In this document: in pieces, positions 12,205 to 24,255 of the stretch | Layout of the letters: each line of letters opens with the position of its first letter | How positions within the stretch are numbered: position 1 is the stretch's first letter | Assembly: GCF_047511655.1 (NCBI RefSeq) | Contig: NC_133397.1 | Coordinates: 49,366,001 to 49,430,000, forward strand | Reading direction: 5' to 3' | From: Castor canadensis | Taxonomy: Eukaryota > Chordata > Mammalia > Rodentia > Castoridae | Length of the DNA stretch: 64,000 nucleotides | The notes under the pieces: model-generated | Told to the model about the DNA's origin: nothing | Databases searched by the model: none | Seen by the model: only the letters and a program-made list of their open reading frames with translations | Position numbers and translations under genes: made by a program

Positions 12205-12483
12205 AAAATTTAGATGTCTTAGAAGGTGGAACAGGTCCTGTACAGGGGGAGGGAGAAGGTGGTGGGAAAAGGAAGTAGGAGAGTGAATACAATCCAAAAA
12301 ATGTATACACATGCATGTAAATGTAATAATGATACCTGTTGAAACTATTACATGAATCAGGGGAGAAGGGATAAAGGGGAGCGGTGAAGAGGTGAATTCA
12401 ATTATGAGATAGTTGATACATTCCAAGAACCTTCGTAAATGCCACAATGTATCCCACCCAGCACAATAAAGAAAAAAAAAAGA
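12205..12483 (+). repeat. Dispersed 3'-end repeat with A tail (old L1-like family)
   Basis: The element ends with 'gccacaatgtatcccaccca...', AATAAA and a short A-tract at 12471-12481. The 3' third (gtgaattcaattatgagata ... taaatgccacaatgta) recurs at 19345-19592, 44645-44753 and 63285-63530. A shared 3' end with variable 5' extent and an A tail is the signature of 5'-truncated LINE copies. The minus-strand open frame over this interval (12178-12549) is antisense to the repeat and not a gene. Confidence 0.6.
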
Positions 12484-13328
12484 ATTTGGTTCTCTTATTC
12501 TGCCCTTTCTCTGCTTCTTTCTTCTCTTTCGCTTTCCCATGATGCTCATAAAGAAAAAATACTCAAATTTTGTTTACTAAGAAAACATACATGGTCTCTG
12601 TAATCCACATGCCTACTTTTAGAAGCACACCTAAAGCTCAACAGGGACATTGAATTTAGTCTTAAAACCTATTCCATCTAGTCTTAGCAGATGGTTTCCC
12701 TTCCCACTTGTTATCTGGGCAGCATAAATGTGTAGGTGGCATGGTGATGATATTTGTCTTCTCAGGTATGTAAAAACTGAAATAGGAATACTGGAAAATG
12801 ATAGAAGAAAAAGCAGGAAGACTTGACATTATGGATCCAGTATGGTTAGCTCTCTAGGTATTTTGAAAGAAAATAAGCATTATTAGAGAAACAGCATTTC
12901 CAGAAATTGTCAGTTTTTCTCTGCTTCATTGGAATGTTGCATTTCCAAGGGTGATTCTTCAAATGTATAAATAAATATTGTCTTTCCCAGTTGCATCTTA
13001 GTTGAAAAAGTATTTAGATACCTCTTGTGAGAACCACATATGAATTCTGAAGGAAGAGAATGTATGTTAATTTTCCTTATCTCTTTTCTGAATTTGAAAT
13101 AGTTTGCAATAATAAAAAGAGAAAGAACAAAAAAACTTAAATTATAATTACTTCCTATTAGGAATTTAGGGTTTTCTTTAATGACTATATATTCAAGTTT
13201 TCCCTCATTTTTTTTCTATAAAAAAGAAGCAAACTTCTAGATTTTTAAAAGATATATTTTTTGCTTGCTCCATGTTAATCATGCTTGACTCCTCATAGCC
13301 TATGAATGTGCAAATGTGTTAGTGACAT

Positions 13329-13365
13329 TATATATATATACACACACACACATATAATATATACA
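13329..13365. repeat. (TA)n(CA)n microsatellite
   Basis: A TA run passes into a CA run and then an imperfect ATA tract. It directly flanks the tail side of the minus-strand SINE that follows. Confidence 0.85.
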
Positions 13366-13370
13366 TTTGT

Positions 13371-13576
13371 GGAATTGGGGTTTGAACTCAAGGATTCCCT
13401 GTTGCAAAGTAGGCACTTTACTGTTTGAACTACACCTCCAGTCCATTTTTCTCTCGTCATTTTAGAAGTGGGGGAACATCTTGCCAACTATTTTCCCAGG
13501 CTGGCTTTGAATCTTGATTCTCCTGATCTCAGCCTCCCAAAAAGTTTAGGATTATAGTTGTGAGCAATCTGTCCCC
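13371..13576 (-). repeat. Composite ID/B1-like SINE
   Basis: In plus-strand view, the ID part (ggggtttgaactcaaggatt) is followed by a B1-like part (ccaggctggctttgaatctt ... ctcctgatctcagcctccca). The retroposon therefore reads B1-ID-tail on the minus strand, with the tail evolved into the adjacent microsatellite. Confidence 0.8.
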
Positions 13577-16424
13577 AACATATATGTAGATTTTTCACAA
13601 AAGGTCATTAGGGCAGAATTCCTTTTGGATAATGGATAATAGTTTCTAGATGTTAATAGAACTTTACCAGGACAGTTATTTATAGTAATATGTTTTAGAT
13701 AACCGTCCAGTATTTTCCTTTTTTAAATATATCGGATTTTATACAATATAGTGTAACATGAGAATGAGACAAAATGTTCTGAGCCTGAAAAAATAAGTTC
13801 TCTAGAAGCAGAAGGAGAAATTATGACTTTTTTGGGGTAGTCTACCACTGCAAATGGGAGCTAAGAAGGCTATAGTGACTTTTTTTTCACTTTCTTGAGA
13901 TCTGAACCATTAAAACAACTCTAAATTAACTCCAATCATACACATTTTAGAACTATGTTAGCACCCTCAGGAACTTTTTGTCATGGTGCAGAAGCAGAAG
14001 AAACAACTCAAATTCAGACCATAGTAATGCTTTGTTTGGCTAGCATACTACTTGATATTTAATCAAACCCAGGTGCTTTTTTTGGCTGGCTGTGAACTTC
14101 CCAGTTTTCCTTAGTCTTCACCATTCCCATTATTGCCCACATGACTTGAACATGTTTATGTACCTTACCTGGTCCCCAGATGAGTTTGGGTTTGAGAGCC
14201 TTGACACAGAGAACAAATCAGAAGGAACAGCAATTACTTAGGTCCAGGTTGTGGAAAGAGAAGGAGCTGAATTCCACACCATCATAGAGCGTTTGGCCTG
14301 GGGCCAAACTTTTAGGACAGCGCAGGAACAGAAAATACACTGAGAAGTTAACTTCAGAGGGAATAATTCTTTAAAAGAGGAGAGCAGATGACTTCCACAG
14401 ACTGAATACAACCTGGTGGTGAGAGCTCAGGCAGTGCAGCACTAACTGGTAACTGATGGCCTTAAAAGCTTCTTCCATGGAATGCTGGCTCTGCTCTGCC
14501 CAAGAGCTCTCAGTGTTTTTGGAGGAAAGATAATGTAAAGGCAATTTCACCAGTGGCCTATGTGAGGTGGAAGGAAGCAAGTCATACAAGTGTTTGTTTA
14601 TCCTACTGAGGTCTGAGATATCATATAAATCAAATAAAACATGATATTTGTATTAATTTCCTTACATAATACTGGAAACTATCTTATACTATGTTAAACC
14701 TCTCATAGACAGTAATAACTTAAGACCTACTCTAAACATTGTATTTGTCATGAATTTTTCATCATTATATCTTGTTTCTTTGGTATAATTTATTAAGGTA
14801 AAGTGGAGCAGTTGTTATACATTAAATTCTCCTTATAAGTCATTCCTTATCTACACAAATTTCAAATTAAGCAATATTTTTGAAATAAGAATCCCAAACA
14901 TATTTTTCTGGGAAGGAGAAAAAGAAAAGTATTAGCAATCTTTTCTCTGCTTCTTACAAAGTTAGAAGATCCAACCAGACCACCAAACTGGGTAGTATTT
15001 ATTGTGGGAGAATAGAAAATATAATTAAAGTGTCAAAGTTTATTTAAATATTTGAAAAAATAGTTAATTAGCCTACCTAAGACTTCAGGACAGCTTAAAT
15101 ATCTGTTAGCTTTGGTTTCTTTGCATGGTGTACCACATGTATTTGTATCTTTTGTGGCTTACTTATCATTCCAGTTTTATTTTTTCGAACTACTCTCTCC
15201 TACTCCTACTCTAGGAGAAAAGGTATAGTCCATAATTGTTCCATCTATCACTTTGAACTTTTGCAAATATTAATACCCTCTTCCCTCAAAGTCCCCCTCA
15301 TTCATGGGTGAACTCTTTCATAAAGGGACAGACAAAAATATTTTAGGGTTTATGGTCCATAAGATTACTGCCAAAACTACCTGACTCTTCCAGATTTTCA
15401 GTAAAGCAGCTGTACACATTCATAAATGATTGGCAGGGCTGTGTTCCAATGGAACTTCATTTAAAAAAATAGATGTTTCACCAATGGGTCATGATCTGTT
15501 GATCCTAGTTTAGAATTCAAGTTCAACCTTTCTGCTCATTCAATGAACGTCCTTATCTGAATAATACTTTACCATATTGTAATCTTTGGATTAAGTTTTG
15601 GCATTTCTTACTATATTGTTAGATATCAAGCACTAGAAGGTATAGACATTATTAATTTCTTTTTTCCTCATGAAATAATTTGTCATTGTATCATTGTCTG
15701 CTTGATATATATAGATATAGATACATAAACTAGCTACTTTTGAAGCATGAAAAATAATACCACATAAAGTCATCAAACCTATAAAAATGGCCTCAGATAT
15801 AGTTTGGAAAAATAATAAAGGTAATTTTCAGTATTTCTTGGAAGATCACTGGGTCTCAGATGAATAATATTAAATGGATCTGTTACCATCTTGTGAAAAA
15901 AGTAACACTTCATAATACTCTGAAGTGAATTCTAGACATTTGGGTATTACGGAACAGGAGAATGTAGCATATGGGGTGAAAGTAAGACAGAATGGTATAT
16001 TCAAATATCATTTCTACATTGAATATGATTTTTTTCTTAAAGGCTTTAATAACTTAATTGAAAGCACGCATTTGAGTATTTTAGTAGATCAGGTGATGAA
16101 TTCACATTTTAAGTCCTAGAATAAAATAAAGTATGACATTTAGTTTACACTTGCAGAAGTACATGAAGAAGTTGTGGTTAAATAGAAAAAAACCATTATT
16201 TGCCTATTTGTCTATGACCTGTTATAATAAGTACAGTTTCTATGGAAATAGAACAAAAGGTGATTCCTTTACAAACATAAAGTCTTTTTCTCCAAGATAA
16301 TTAAGAGAGATCAGAAACCCATTTGACCTGGCATATGAAATGCCTTTAGATATCCCTCATATAACAACCAAAGAAGATTATTAAAACACTCTATTAACTG
16401 TCTACAGAACTTAAGATAGAGTCT
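13577..16424. other. Non-genic AT-rich stretch, nothing recognised
   Basis: There are only short incidental open frames (14371-14589, 15925-16119) with no domain similarity. I see no repeat family I can name and no RNA gene. Confidence 0.55.
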
Positions 16425-16745
16425 TTTTACTATTGCATTGATGTGTGAAGCCCTGCATGATCTGGTCCAAGAGCCACCTTTCACCTTCCTTCCTCACAGA
16501 GCTCCTGTCTCACCAGACTTTGGCTGTTTAGAAAACATATTTTTTCCATCTTAAGGCTTTTCCTCTGTACTTTCCCTTCTTGATCATCTCTTTCTCTAAA
16601 TTTTTGCATAGAAGACTGAAATGTTACCTTCTTAAAAGGGTTTCCTAACCACATGTTTAATAACCCTCCACTACTACTTCATCTTGCCACCTTCCTGTTA
16701 TCTTTTTATTTTCTTCACAATATGTATCAGAGATGCCTAATGATG
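16425..16745 (+). repeat. L2 LINE 3' region
   Basis: The segment shows the ORF/3' layout of the ancient mammalian L2: 'gtgaagccctgcatgatctg', then 'ctcctgtctcaccagacttt', 'tctaaatttttgcatag' and 'gaaatgttaccttctta', ending with 'cacaatatgtatcagaga'. These motifs occur in L2 order and orientation. It is strongly diverged, as expected for a family that predates placental mammals. Confidence 0.7.
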
Positions 16746-18425
16746 AGTGAAAAGATTTAGAATAGATGGCCTTTTTTTTTTCTTATTCTCTTCTTAGGTT
16801 TCTGTGATTTTACCCTCAGTGGCAAATTCCCTTTTCCCTCCCCATAAAAGCCTTAATTATCAGACACATTTAAAATTTACAAGAATTACAGTAACATGGA
16901 TTTTTTAATTTTAAAAAATGTGCATGCAATTATTTCAGAATAAAGCAAAAAATGTTCAAATCACCTTGTGACATTTTAGTTTAATATTAAACCAAGATAT
17001 TTTTCTTCAACATGGTAGAAGATGTTCTTTTTTAATAAACTGTGTTATAGATATTAAATTGTAAGTGCACAAGAACATTGTGAACATTAGATCTGATGAG
17101 ATAAGTCACAATGACATTTTATTTTTAAATCTTTTTTTCTATGTGGGTTTTAAGCCACAGGTTTAAGATATATAAACTGTTCATTTAGTAAATGGAAACA
17201 GCTTCTGTTCAGTATTAGAGTGCCAAGAATTCTAGCTCCTTATGGCTTGCACTACTTGGTGGGAAATAATTTACAGTAAAAATAACAGTGCATTCATTGT
17301 ACTGCTCTACTACTCAACATTCTTGGTGTGCCAGGATTAGTTGGAGCTAATTTAATGAGTACTAAACTTTGTCTCAGGCCACTAGTACAGCAATATACAT
17401 ATACCTATATAGGAGGAATCTGCATAGAACTTAGTATATCTGTTACCCAATTTATTTTTGTAAAGACACATACTTTAATATAGTGGTTGCATAAAAGTTC
17501 AAGAAATATTCCTTTCATAGAAGTTATGTCTGGATTAAAGTGGGTAGTACTTATTGTTTCAACCCATACTGCTAATAAAAATGAATACAAGTGATGTATC
17601 ATAGTTTCAGCATGGTAATAATTTATACTTTAGTTCTCTCTGGATATGTGTGTCAACCACTAAAGACGTATGAAATAATAAGAAATTCAATGAAATCACA
17701 CACAAAGGATTATTATTAAAGAACTTTCTCATTCCCAATCAGTGGTGCATAAAGGAGATTTCTGCTGCTTCAGAGGGGAATCTTTCAGCTCCATCCATTT
17801 AAACCTGTGATCTTCATGCATTTACTTTTTCAAGTTTTGCATGAATATAAACCACCTCTTCCTTAATACATGACTTTAGACCATTTGACTTTTTAGCTTC
17901 TAACTGATCTTCTTTCCCTTGCTTTCTTTTAAATGACAAAAGACCTTCAAAAGCAGCAAGAATTATTTGATTATTTCTAGTTATTTAGTTCTTGCAGCGA
18001 TCATGCAGATTTTGTTGGTCACACACTGAGAAACCCCCATAATTACAAGGATATTTGTGATAGCAGCATTGCTATTTCAGGGAATTACATACAGTTCACT
18101 CTAAAAATAAAAGGGCAACACATTCTACATGCTGGTAACTGGTTTCCCTTGATAGATGCATTTGCTTTTTCTACAGACTTAAATTTATCCTTCACCATCT
18201 GCTCTTCAAGTGTTACAGAAAATACAATATTGCATTTTAAATTCCCTTGAAAGTAAGTTATTTTTCCTCCTTGCAGATTTTCTTGATGGATTCATAGTTT
18301 TCTCTGAGTACAAATACCTAATATTTAGGTAGCTTTAATAAATTTGTACTTAGATTTAGAGAAATATGCTGTTAAACACACTGAATATTGCCAAGTACAT
18401 ATTGTAACTTCAATAAATGTTAATG

Positions 18426-18503
18426 GGGTCTGCAGGTATAGGTTATTGGCAGAATGTCTATCATGCACAAGGTCCTCCATTCAAACCTGGCGCTAAAAAA
18501 AAT
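18426..18503 (+). repeat. Diverged classical ID-type SINE
   Basis: The tRNA-like body (ttattggcagaatgtctatc ... aaggtcctccattcaaacct) is followed by a short A run. This copy resembles the classical ID type (tgcacaaggtcc) more than the castorimorph-like variant at 11747. Confidence 0.7.
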
Positions 18504-18609
18504 GAACTCTTATTATATTAACAGTTTTGCTTTTTAATTGAAAAACAAGACACAGTGATATGCTAAAAACTAAGAACTTGTTATTAGGATAGTTGAATTT
18601 GGAAGTCAC

Positions 18610-18722
18610 TCTTAGTCCAGTTGCTCACGCCTATAATCCTAGCTACTCAGGGGGCAGAGATCAGGAGGATAATGGTTTGAAGTCAGCCCTGACTTCAAGA
18701 GCCACTATCTTGGAAAAAACCC

Positions 18723-18766
<44 letters not shown>

Positions 18767-18830
18767 GGGCTTGTGGAGTGGCTCAAATGTAGGCCATGGG
18801 TTCCAACCTCAGTACCACCCTCCCCAAAAT
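18610..18830 (+). repeat. Composite B1-ID SINE split by a (CA)n tract
   Basis: The B1-like left part (gctcacgcctataatcctag, then ctactcagggggcagagatc) is followed by a pure (CA)20 tract at 18725-18764, then the ID-like right part (gtggagtggctcaaatgtag ... cctcagtaccac). The CA run sits where the A-rich linker between the B1 and ID modules lies in other copies, so it probably grew from that linker. The long frame at 18593-19045 runs through this SINE and repeat and is not a gene. Confidence 0.85.
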
Positions 18831-19344
18831 TCTATACCCATTCTTGTATAGAGAGTATATCTTTAAAAAGAAAATTTATTGAAATTTTTTTTCAAGTAGT
18901 TTTGGAAAGAATTGCACTAATCTTACTGTGTAGTGAGTGCACTTTGAAATATTTGCTGAGTGTTAGAAAGAACTTTTTTTGCTCTCTTTTCCTAAAACAA
19001 TTCCTTATCCAAACGGTACCTGCAAAAATTTATTCTGATATTTAGTGCTTTGGTTTCTCTTGGAAGTGTCTTAAAAAGAAAACAAAGCACAACAGAACAA
19101 ACTCTTGAAAGTAGCCATGACAATCTATTTTATATGATGACTTTCCCAAACCACAGGGCTTCAAGGCAATTATATGTATTTTATCCTTGGAGGAGAAAAG
19201 CAGGAAAATATTGAAAAGATTGTGAATACTGTCAGTTCTGTGCATTATATGTAGCCTGTAGTCAGTAGCTGATTGTTGAATGCATTAGAAAGGATGAGGG
19301 AAAATATTAAAGTAGACGTACCCTGCCGTGGAAGGTGAAAATAG

Positions 19345-19592
19345 GTCCTGTTTGGGGGTTAGCACCAGTGGGAAGTGGGGAGGATGTAGGGAAAGGGTAA
19401 AGGATTGTGAATATGATGGAAATATTATGTACTTATGTTCAAAATGGAAAAAATGAGACCTGTTGAAACTACCAGCAATGAAGGGGAGGGAGATTAAGGA
19501 AAATGATGGAGCTGGTGAATTTAATTAGAATATATTGCAAGAACTTTGGTAAATGTCACAGTGTACCCTCACTACAATAATAATAAAAAAGA
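19345..19592 (+). repeat. Dispersed 3'-end repeat with A tail (same family as 12205-12483)
   Basis: The shared blocks are 'gacctgttgaaactacc', 'gctggtgaatttaattag', 'ggtaaatgtcacagtgtacc' and a terminal AATAATAAAAAA. It is more diverged than the copy at 63285. Confidence 0.6.
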
Positions 19593-20615
19593 TTTAAAAA
19601 TTTAGCTTATAGTAACATATTGCCCTGAACCTGCCCTTATTCTAGGCATCCTGCCTTTGCCTTTGACCTCAAAGTTCATCTGAAATCCTACTTCTTTTGC
19701 ATCACTGTACTGCATTTTTTTCCACAGGGAAAGAAGATGCTTTGCTTGCCTTTTATACTTATAATTTCCCAGACATGTCAAAACATTATCACACAGATCT
19801 TTATGTGAGAATACCCAAGGAACTCTTTGTATATCTTTACAATAAATAAAATATGTCTACACCCAAAAACAAACCATAGATTTCTGCAAAGAGAAATGGA
19901 GCAATTGGGTACCAATTGTTGAATAGATAAGAAAGTGAACGTTTGCTCCAGTGTTTGCCTGTAGTTTCCCTAGAGATCCTATGAACTTGATCAAACTTCC
20001 CTGATTGTATGTTTGTGAAATGGAGAGGTGAAGCTTGCTATCCTCAGAGTCACTTTGTATGCTGTGACTCTGATTGCAGCTCTCTTCTCTTTAGGCAAAA
20101 AAAGCATGTAGGTGTTCAGTAGAAGCAGAGGTTGCTAAAGCTTTCCACTGTCTTTCCATCACCTGAGAAAGATTACCACATCTGACCCTAAGTGATGACC
20201 TCACTTCCTTGTAAGGACACCACTGAGAGGAAATCTCACTTTGCCAAAGACATGGTTTTAGTCAAGAACAACCATACTTGAAAAGTGTTTTTTCTTTTCT
20301 TTGTTTTTATATAGCTAATTAGGAAAAACAAAGAGAAAAACACCATACTATTTCCACATTTTTAAAAGATTATCTAGAATCATATAATTGTAAGGTCAAC
20401 TGAAGGCTCAAAAATAATCTAGTCTTTTTCTAAAGCATAAATACCTTTAGAACACCTTCTAATATGATTTATTAATTCAAGTACTTTAAATTACTCAGAC
20501 AGCTCATTCCATTTTAGCAGCTTTGAGTGCTAGAAAGTATTTTCTTCTATTGAGTTAGCATCTACCTCTTACTCCCTGATCCTCTACCGATAGTCCTAAC
20601 TTTGCTTTCTAGAAG

Positions 20616-20627
20616 CACACACACACA

Positions 20628-20661
<34 letters not shown>
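20616..20661. repeat. (CA)n microsatellite
   Basis: This is a CA dinucleotide run with a single T interruption. Confidence 0.95.
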
Positions 20662-21180
20662 AAGGTCTCATTTACTTGGTAACGTCTTACTTATTTTAAG
20701 GTTATGTCTCACATGTATACTCATAAGTTGTTTTTTTTTAATTAATGAATGATTCCAAATTTCCTATATCCTTTTTAAACATGCACTGATAGATACATTT
20801 TTAAGAAATGGAAGTAATTTGAGATTTTTTTTCTTCCCCCACATGCACAATTCTATAAAATACTAGCTCTGGAGAGGATAACAGTAAAAAGGTCACCAGG
20901 AGACACTGATTCTTGGTTCAGTCTTCTTATGCCTGTTATTTTTGAACTGGGGCAGGAGAGCACAACATTCTTTTACTGGACCTCTGTGAAAAGATCCAGG
21001 TAAACCTGGTTGAGTCTTTTATTTTTAATATTTCTTTTCTTACAACTTTTCTCACAGAAGTTTCATTATTTTTACACTAGATACAAATATATTGATACAA
21101 TCAGAGTTCAAACAAAAAGTTGTCATAAAATGTGAAGCTTCAAATATTTTCAAGTTTTCATGGTGTAAATTTGGTCTAGA

Positions 21181-21385
21181 CAGCAGTTCTTAGTCAGGAG
21201 TGATTTTGCTCCCTGAGGCTATTTGGCAATATCAGAAGACATTTTAGATTGTCACAATTTGGGGAGTGCTGCTAGAATCTAGTGGAATAGGGATGCTGCT
21301 TGTTATCCTACAGAATACAGGACAACCTCCACAACAGAGAATTATTTGCAGTAAAACATCCATGATGTAAGAGTTGAGAAACCCT
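21181..21385 (+). repeat. MER5A-like nonautonomous hAT (Charlie) DNA transposon
   Basis: The ends form imperfect terminal inverted repeats: the left begins cagcagttcttagtcagg and the right ends gttgagaaaccctg. Internal blocks 'tttggcaatatcagaag', 'ttgtcacaatttggggag', 'gctgctagaatctagtgg' and 'aggacaacctccacaacag' occur in the order expected of MER5A. At about 205 bp it is near the usual MER5A length (about 190 bp). It lies just outside the provirus and is an old DNA element. Confidence 0.85.
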
Positions 21386-21640
21386 GTATTTGGACTCACT
21401 AGGAGGTATCTCAATGGAATGCTCATTTATTACTCATTCATTACATTATTTATTACATATTTATTACAACATTTGCTACTCATATTTTAAATACAAAATA
21501 AAAAGTACTTTCATGATAGGAAAGCTTTTCCAAAAATAAAGGAGGTTAGATGTCTGTCTTTTTTAAAAAGTTAACTCTAGCAATCTGTAGTAACCATAAA
21601 AGGCAGGGTCTTCACATTGCGACTAGAATTTCATGGACCA

Positions 21641-22015
21641 TGTAAAGTACTGCTGAATAAATACCACACCACATGTGAAAAGGAAAGATTTATTAGTCCA
21701 GACCACAGGGCTGTCACTCTTGGGTTCAGAGTGAGGCAGCTTAGCTGAATTGGGTAGTGGGCTTTATAGGAGGGGCCAAACCATGGGGGAGGGAGAGAGT
21801 CTCTGGTCTCTGATTATCTGCAATCACCAGATGGAAAGGTTGACATGCATGGCTAGTTGAGTAACTGGAAGTTCCTGAGTTGTTTTGCAAGCTGAGAAAC
21901 AATCAGGTAAGGAGAAATAAGCAGGGGAGAAACAAGTGGTCATAAATCAGGGGGTCTGGTTTTGGTGCTAGACTTGGGAACTTCTGCCTACCCCAAGAAT
22001 GCCAGGGACCTAGCA
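21641..22015 (-). repeat. Proviral 3' LTR
   Basis: It starts TGTAAAG and ends TAGCA on the plus strand, giving TG...CA termini. It aligns along its length with 26507-26900, lacking about 19 bp of a U3 repeat present there. A minus-strand AATAAA lies at 21694-21689. The internal edge next to it (22016 onward) lacks an obvious long polypurine tract: only a short aacaaaagtctggaa is seen on the minus strand, which suggests decay. Confidence 0.9.
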
Positions 22016-23640
22016 TTCCAGACTTTTGTTGGTATTATGGGTGCTGATCAATCTAGCTGCTTCATGCTGAGTAGGGGTGTTGTTAAGGGGGGTTTGGGTG
22101 GAATTTGGCAATTTGTGGGGTCCCCAGGAGCGGAGGCTATTGGTTTTTCCCAGCCTTCATTTACAGACAAGGCCAGTTGCTGGGAGAAGGTTGTAGTAGC
22201 ATCTTGTGGGAAGTCTGTCTGCTGAGTTCCCTGAATGATCCTGGAGGCATCTAAGGTTAAAGAGAATTTTCCTGGTTTAAGGGTTTGTATTTCCATAGCA
22301 TCATTACATGTGCAGCTGTTTTTGTTTTTATAGTAGCCTCTATAATGGACCTAATAGATTGTGTAACCAAGGGAAGGAACTAGGTAAGTATTGTGCAGGC
22401 TGTTTTGAGATTAGAAAAGTTGGCCAGTGGGTGAGACTGGGGTTCCATATGGTTTGGGGTTCCATACAGTTTGGAGTACCCCATCACTGAGTCTCTTGGG
22501 TTGTGTCATTGTCAAACCTCTGTCTTAGACAAGTCAGGTTCCTCACTAGGGTGGACAATTGTTTTCCATGGCGGGAGATACAGTAATTCCCAATAATGGA
22601 AGTTTTAAGGAGCCAGACGCTGTCCTGTGTCGTGGGAAGGCACTTTCATTGAAAAGCACTTGTGGGTCTAACTCCCTTGCCTCCCAGGGCCAGTGGTCTC
22701 CCATGTGTTCCCCCGCACACATAGCACGAAGTGACATTTAGTGTCTGGGCTATAGATTCGGCCACTGTGAGGAACAAGTTTTTAGTTGTAACAGAGATGG
22801 GGAATTTATCTGGCATTTCCTCATAAAGAGTGGAAGATCTGGTATGAGGAACTCTCATGGGTAACAGTTGTTAACTTAAGGTGTAACAGAGTCCTAGGGT
22901 CAAAGCCTTGGCCATCTATCCTTATGCTAATTATCTGTCCCTGTGTCCAATCAGATGGCTTAAGTACAGTGAAATTTATAGGGTTACAGGTGCCTTGACT
23001 GCAGTTAGGAGCAGTAGTGCCCTTTTGAAGGAGGGCTAAGTGTGTAGCCCTGTGCCATGTGACCCATGAAACACAACTCCAATAAGGGCAAAAGTGATAA
23101 CCCTCATTATTACACAGCCAGGAGTTGTCTCCCTGGCACATATATTTTTCATTTGATGTATAGGTCCTTTCCCAACCCAGGCCCCCACAGCCACAGCCTA
23201 TACCTCTACATAGTTTGGCTATGGCCACACATGCATCAAACAATAATGACACTGGTTTTTCAGGATTGAACACCTGGGTACGAGTAACAATGTTCCCAGC
23301 TGAGTTCTAACCACTGCTCCACAGGGCAATAAGTGGGGTTGAAGCAGGTAAATTGATTATCACACTTGATAGATGGTGTGATTTTGTGTGCATGACCCAA
23401 TAACAGAGCCTGCACAGGAATAGTGAGTGTGGAACAGTAAAGTCTTAGTAACAATATGTCCTGCCTGTGCAATGCACATGCTTGGGTCACAGGAGGAGGA
23501 TTTCTGGGCTGCAAAGGGAAAACAGATCAAGAGCCAAATGAGGATCAAGAACTTATGCAGGAGTGGAAGAGGGAGAGAGTTTGTAGGAGAGGCATAGCCA
23601 TGTGGGGCCCAGCAGTGCTCATCCTTTCTTGTAGTGGAAG
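22016..23640 (-). pseudogene. Broken retroviral env remnant (class I ERV)
   Basis: The minus strand carries an envelope-like reading that starts inside the end of pol, as in gammaretroviruses. A hydrophobic signal-peptide-like segment (about 23590-23550) comes first. Surface-subunit sequence rich in Cys, Trp and Asn-X-Ser/Thr sites follows (frames at 23514-23260 and 23273-22821). Next come Cys-containing blocks with a CxxC-type motif near 22720-22690. A short hydrophobic stretch near 22385-22330 may be the membrane-spanning end of the transmembrane subunit. The reading jumps among three frames at least four times, and most of the ectodomain of the transmembrane subunit, including its usual Cys motif, is not recognisable. 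It cannot encode an envelope. Detailed family placement would need a search. Confidence 0.75.
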
Positions 23641-24250
23641 AGTCTGAAATTGGAGGGCAATATTTTATCCTTAAGAGGTGCTGCCACTGTGGGGTCCTGT
23701 TTAGCTTGACAGTGGTGGGCATTGTGAGGATGACCAGATGATGGCCAGTCCACTGAGGTCCCGATGGAGAGGGTCGAAGATCCTTGAGGAGAGCAAGATC
23801 CCCTGGTTTAATTGAAATTGTTATAGGGTGGGGCAGGATCTGGTCTGCATGCTGTCTGAGAAGTTCCTGGAGGAGGTTATGGTAAGGTAGATAGTCAGCC
23901 AGAGAAGCAGTCTGTTGGAGGCAAGTTTCCTAAGAGAAATAGGCAGCTATACATTATTTAAAAGGGGCTCAAAAAGGAAAGGCTTCAGGGAGCCTGTCCC
24001 TTTAAGACCACACCTAGGTAGGTGACCTGTGGGAGATGTAATTGAGCCTTCTCCTTAGAGACTTTGTATCCCTGGAGGCCAGAAAGTTTTTTTGAAAAGG
24101 ACTTAGTTGCCCTGCAGATGAGGGACTCTGTGGCCTGCACAGAAGTACATCATGAAGAAGGGTGGCCTCTGGGTAGTGCCAATCTAATAAGTCTCTGGTT
24201 AGGGCCTGTCCAAAAAGATGAGGGCTGTCTTTAAAGTTTTGTGACAAAAC
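23641..24250 (-). pseudogene. Broken pol remnants: reverse transcriptase and integrase C-terminus
   Basis: Two short pol pieces survive. At 24247-24014 the reading matches the reverse-transcriptase segment just before the catalytic Y-x-D-D box; the box itself is not readable as YxDD here. Connection-like sequence follows at about 24013-23985. At about 23830-23650 the reading matches the C-terminal domain of gammaretroviral integrase, which runs into the start of env as it does in live relatives. The intervening RNase H and most of integrase are missing, so a deletion of at least 1.5 kb is inferred. Confidence 0.75.
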
Positions 24251-24255
24251 TGTCC

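Noticed and set aside
12178..12549. 123-codon minus-strand frame
   Set aside because: It is antisense to a dispersed A-tailed repeat found four times in the window.
18593..19045. 150-codon plus-strand open frame
   Set aside because: It is composed of a B1-ID SINE, a (CA)n tract and T-rich flank. There is no domain and no conserved coding pattern.
22016..23722. Intact or domesticated env (syncytin-like) gene
   Set aside because: The env reading jumps among all three frames and most of the transmembrane-subunit ectodomain is missing. It cannot give an envelope protein.
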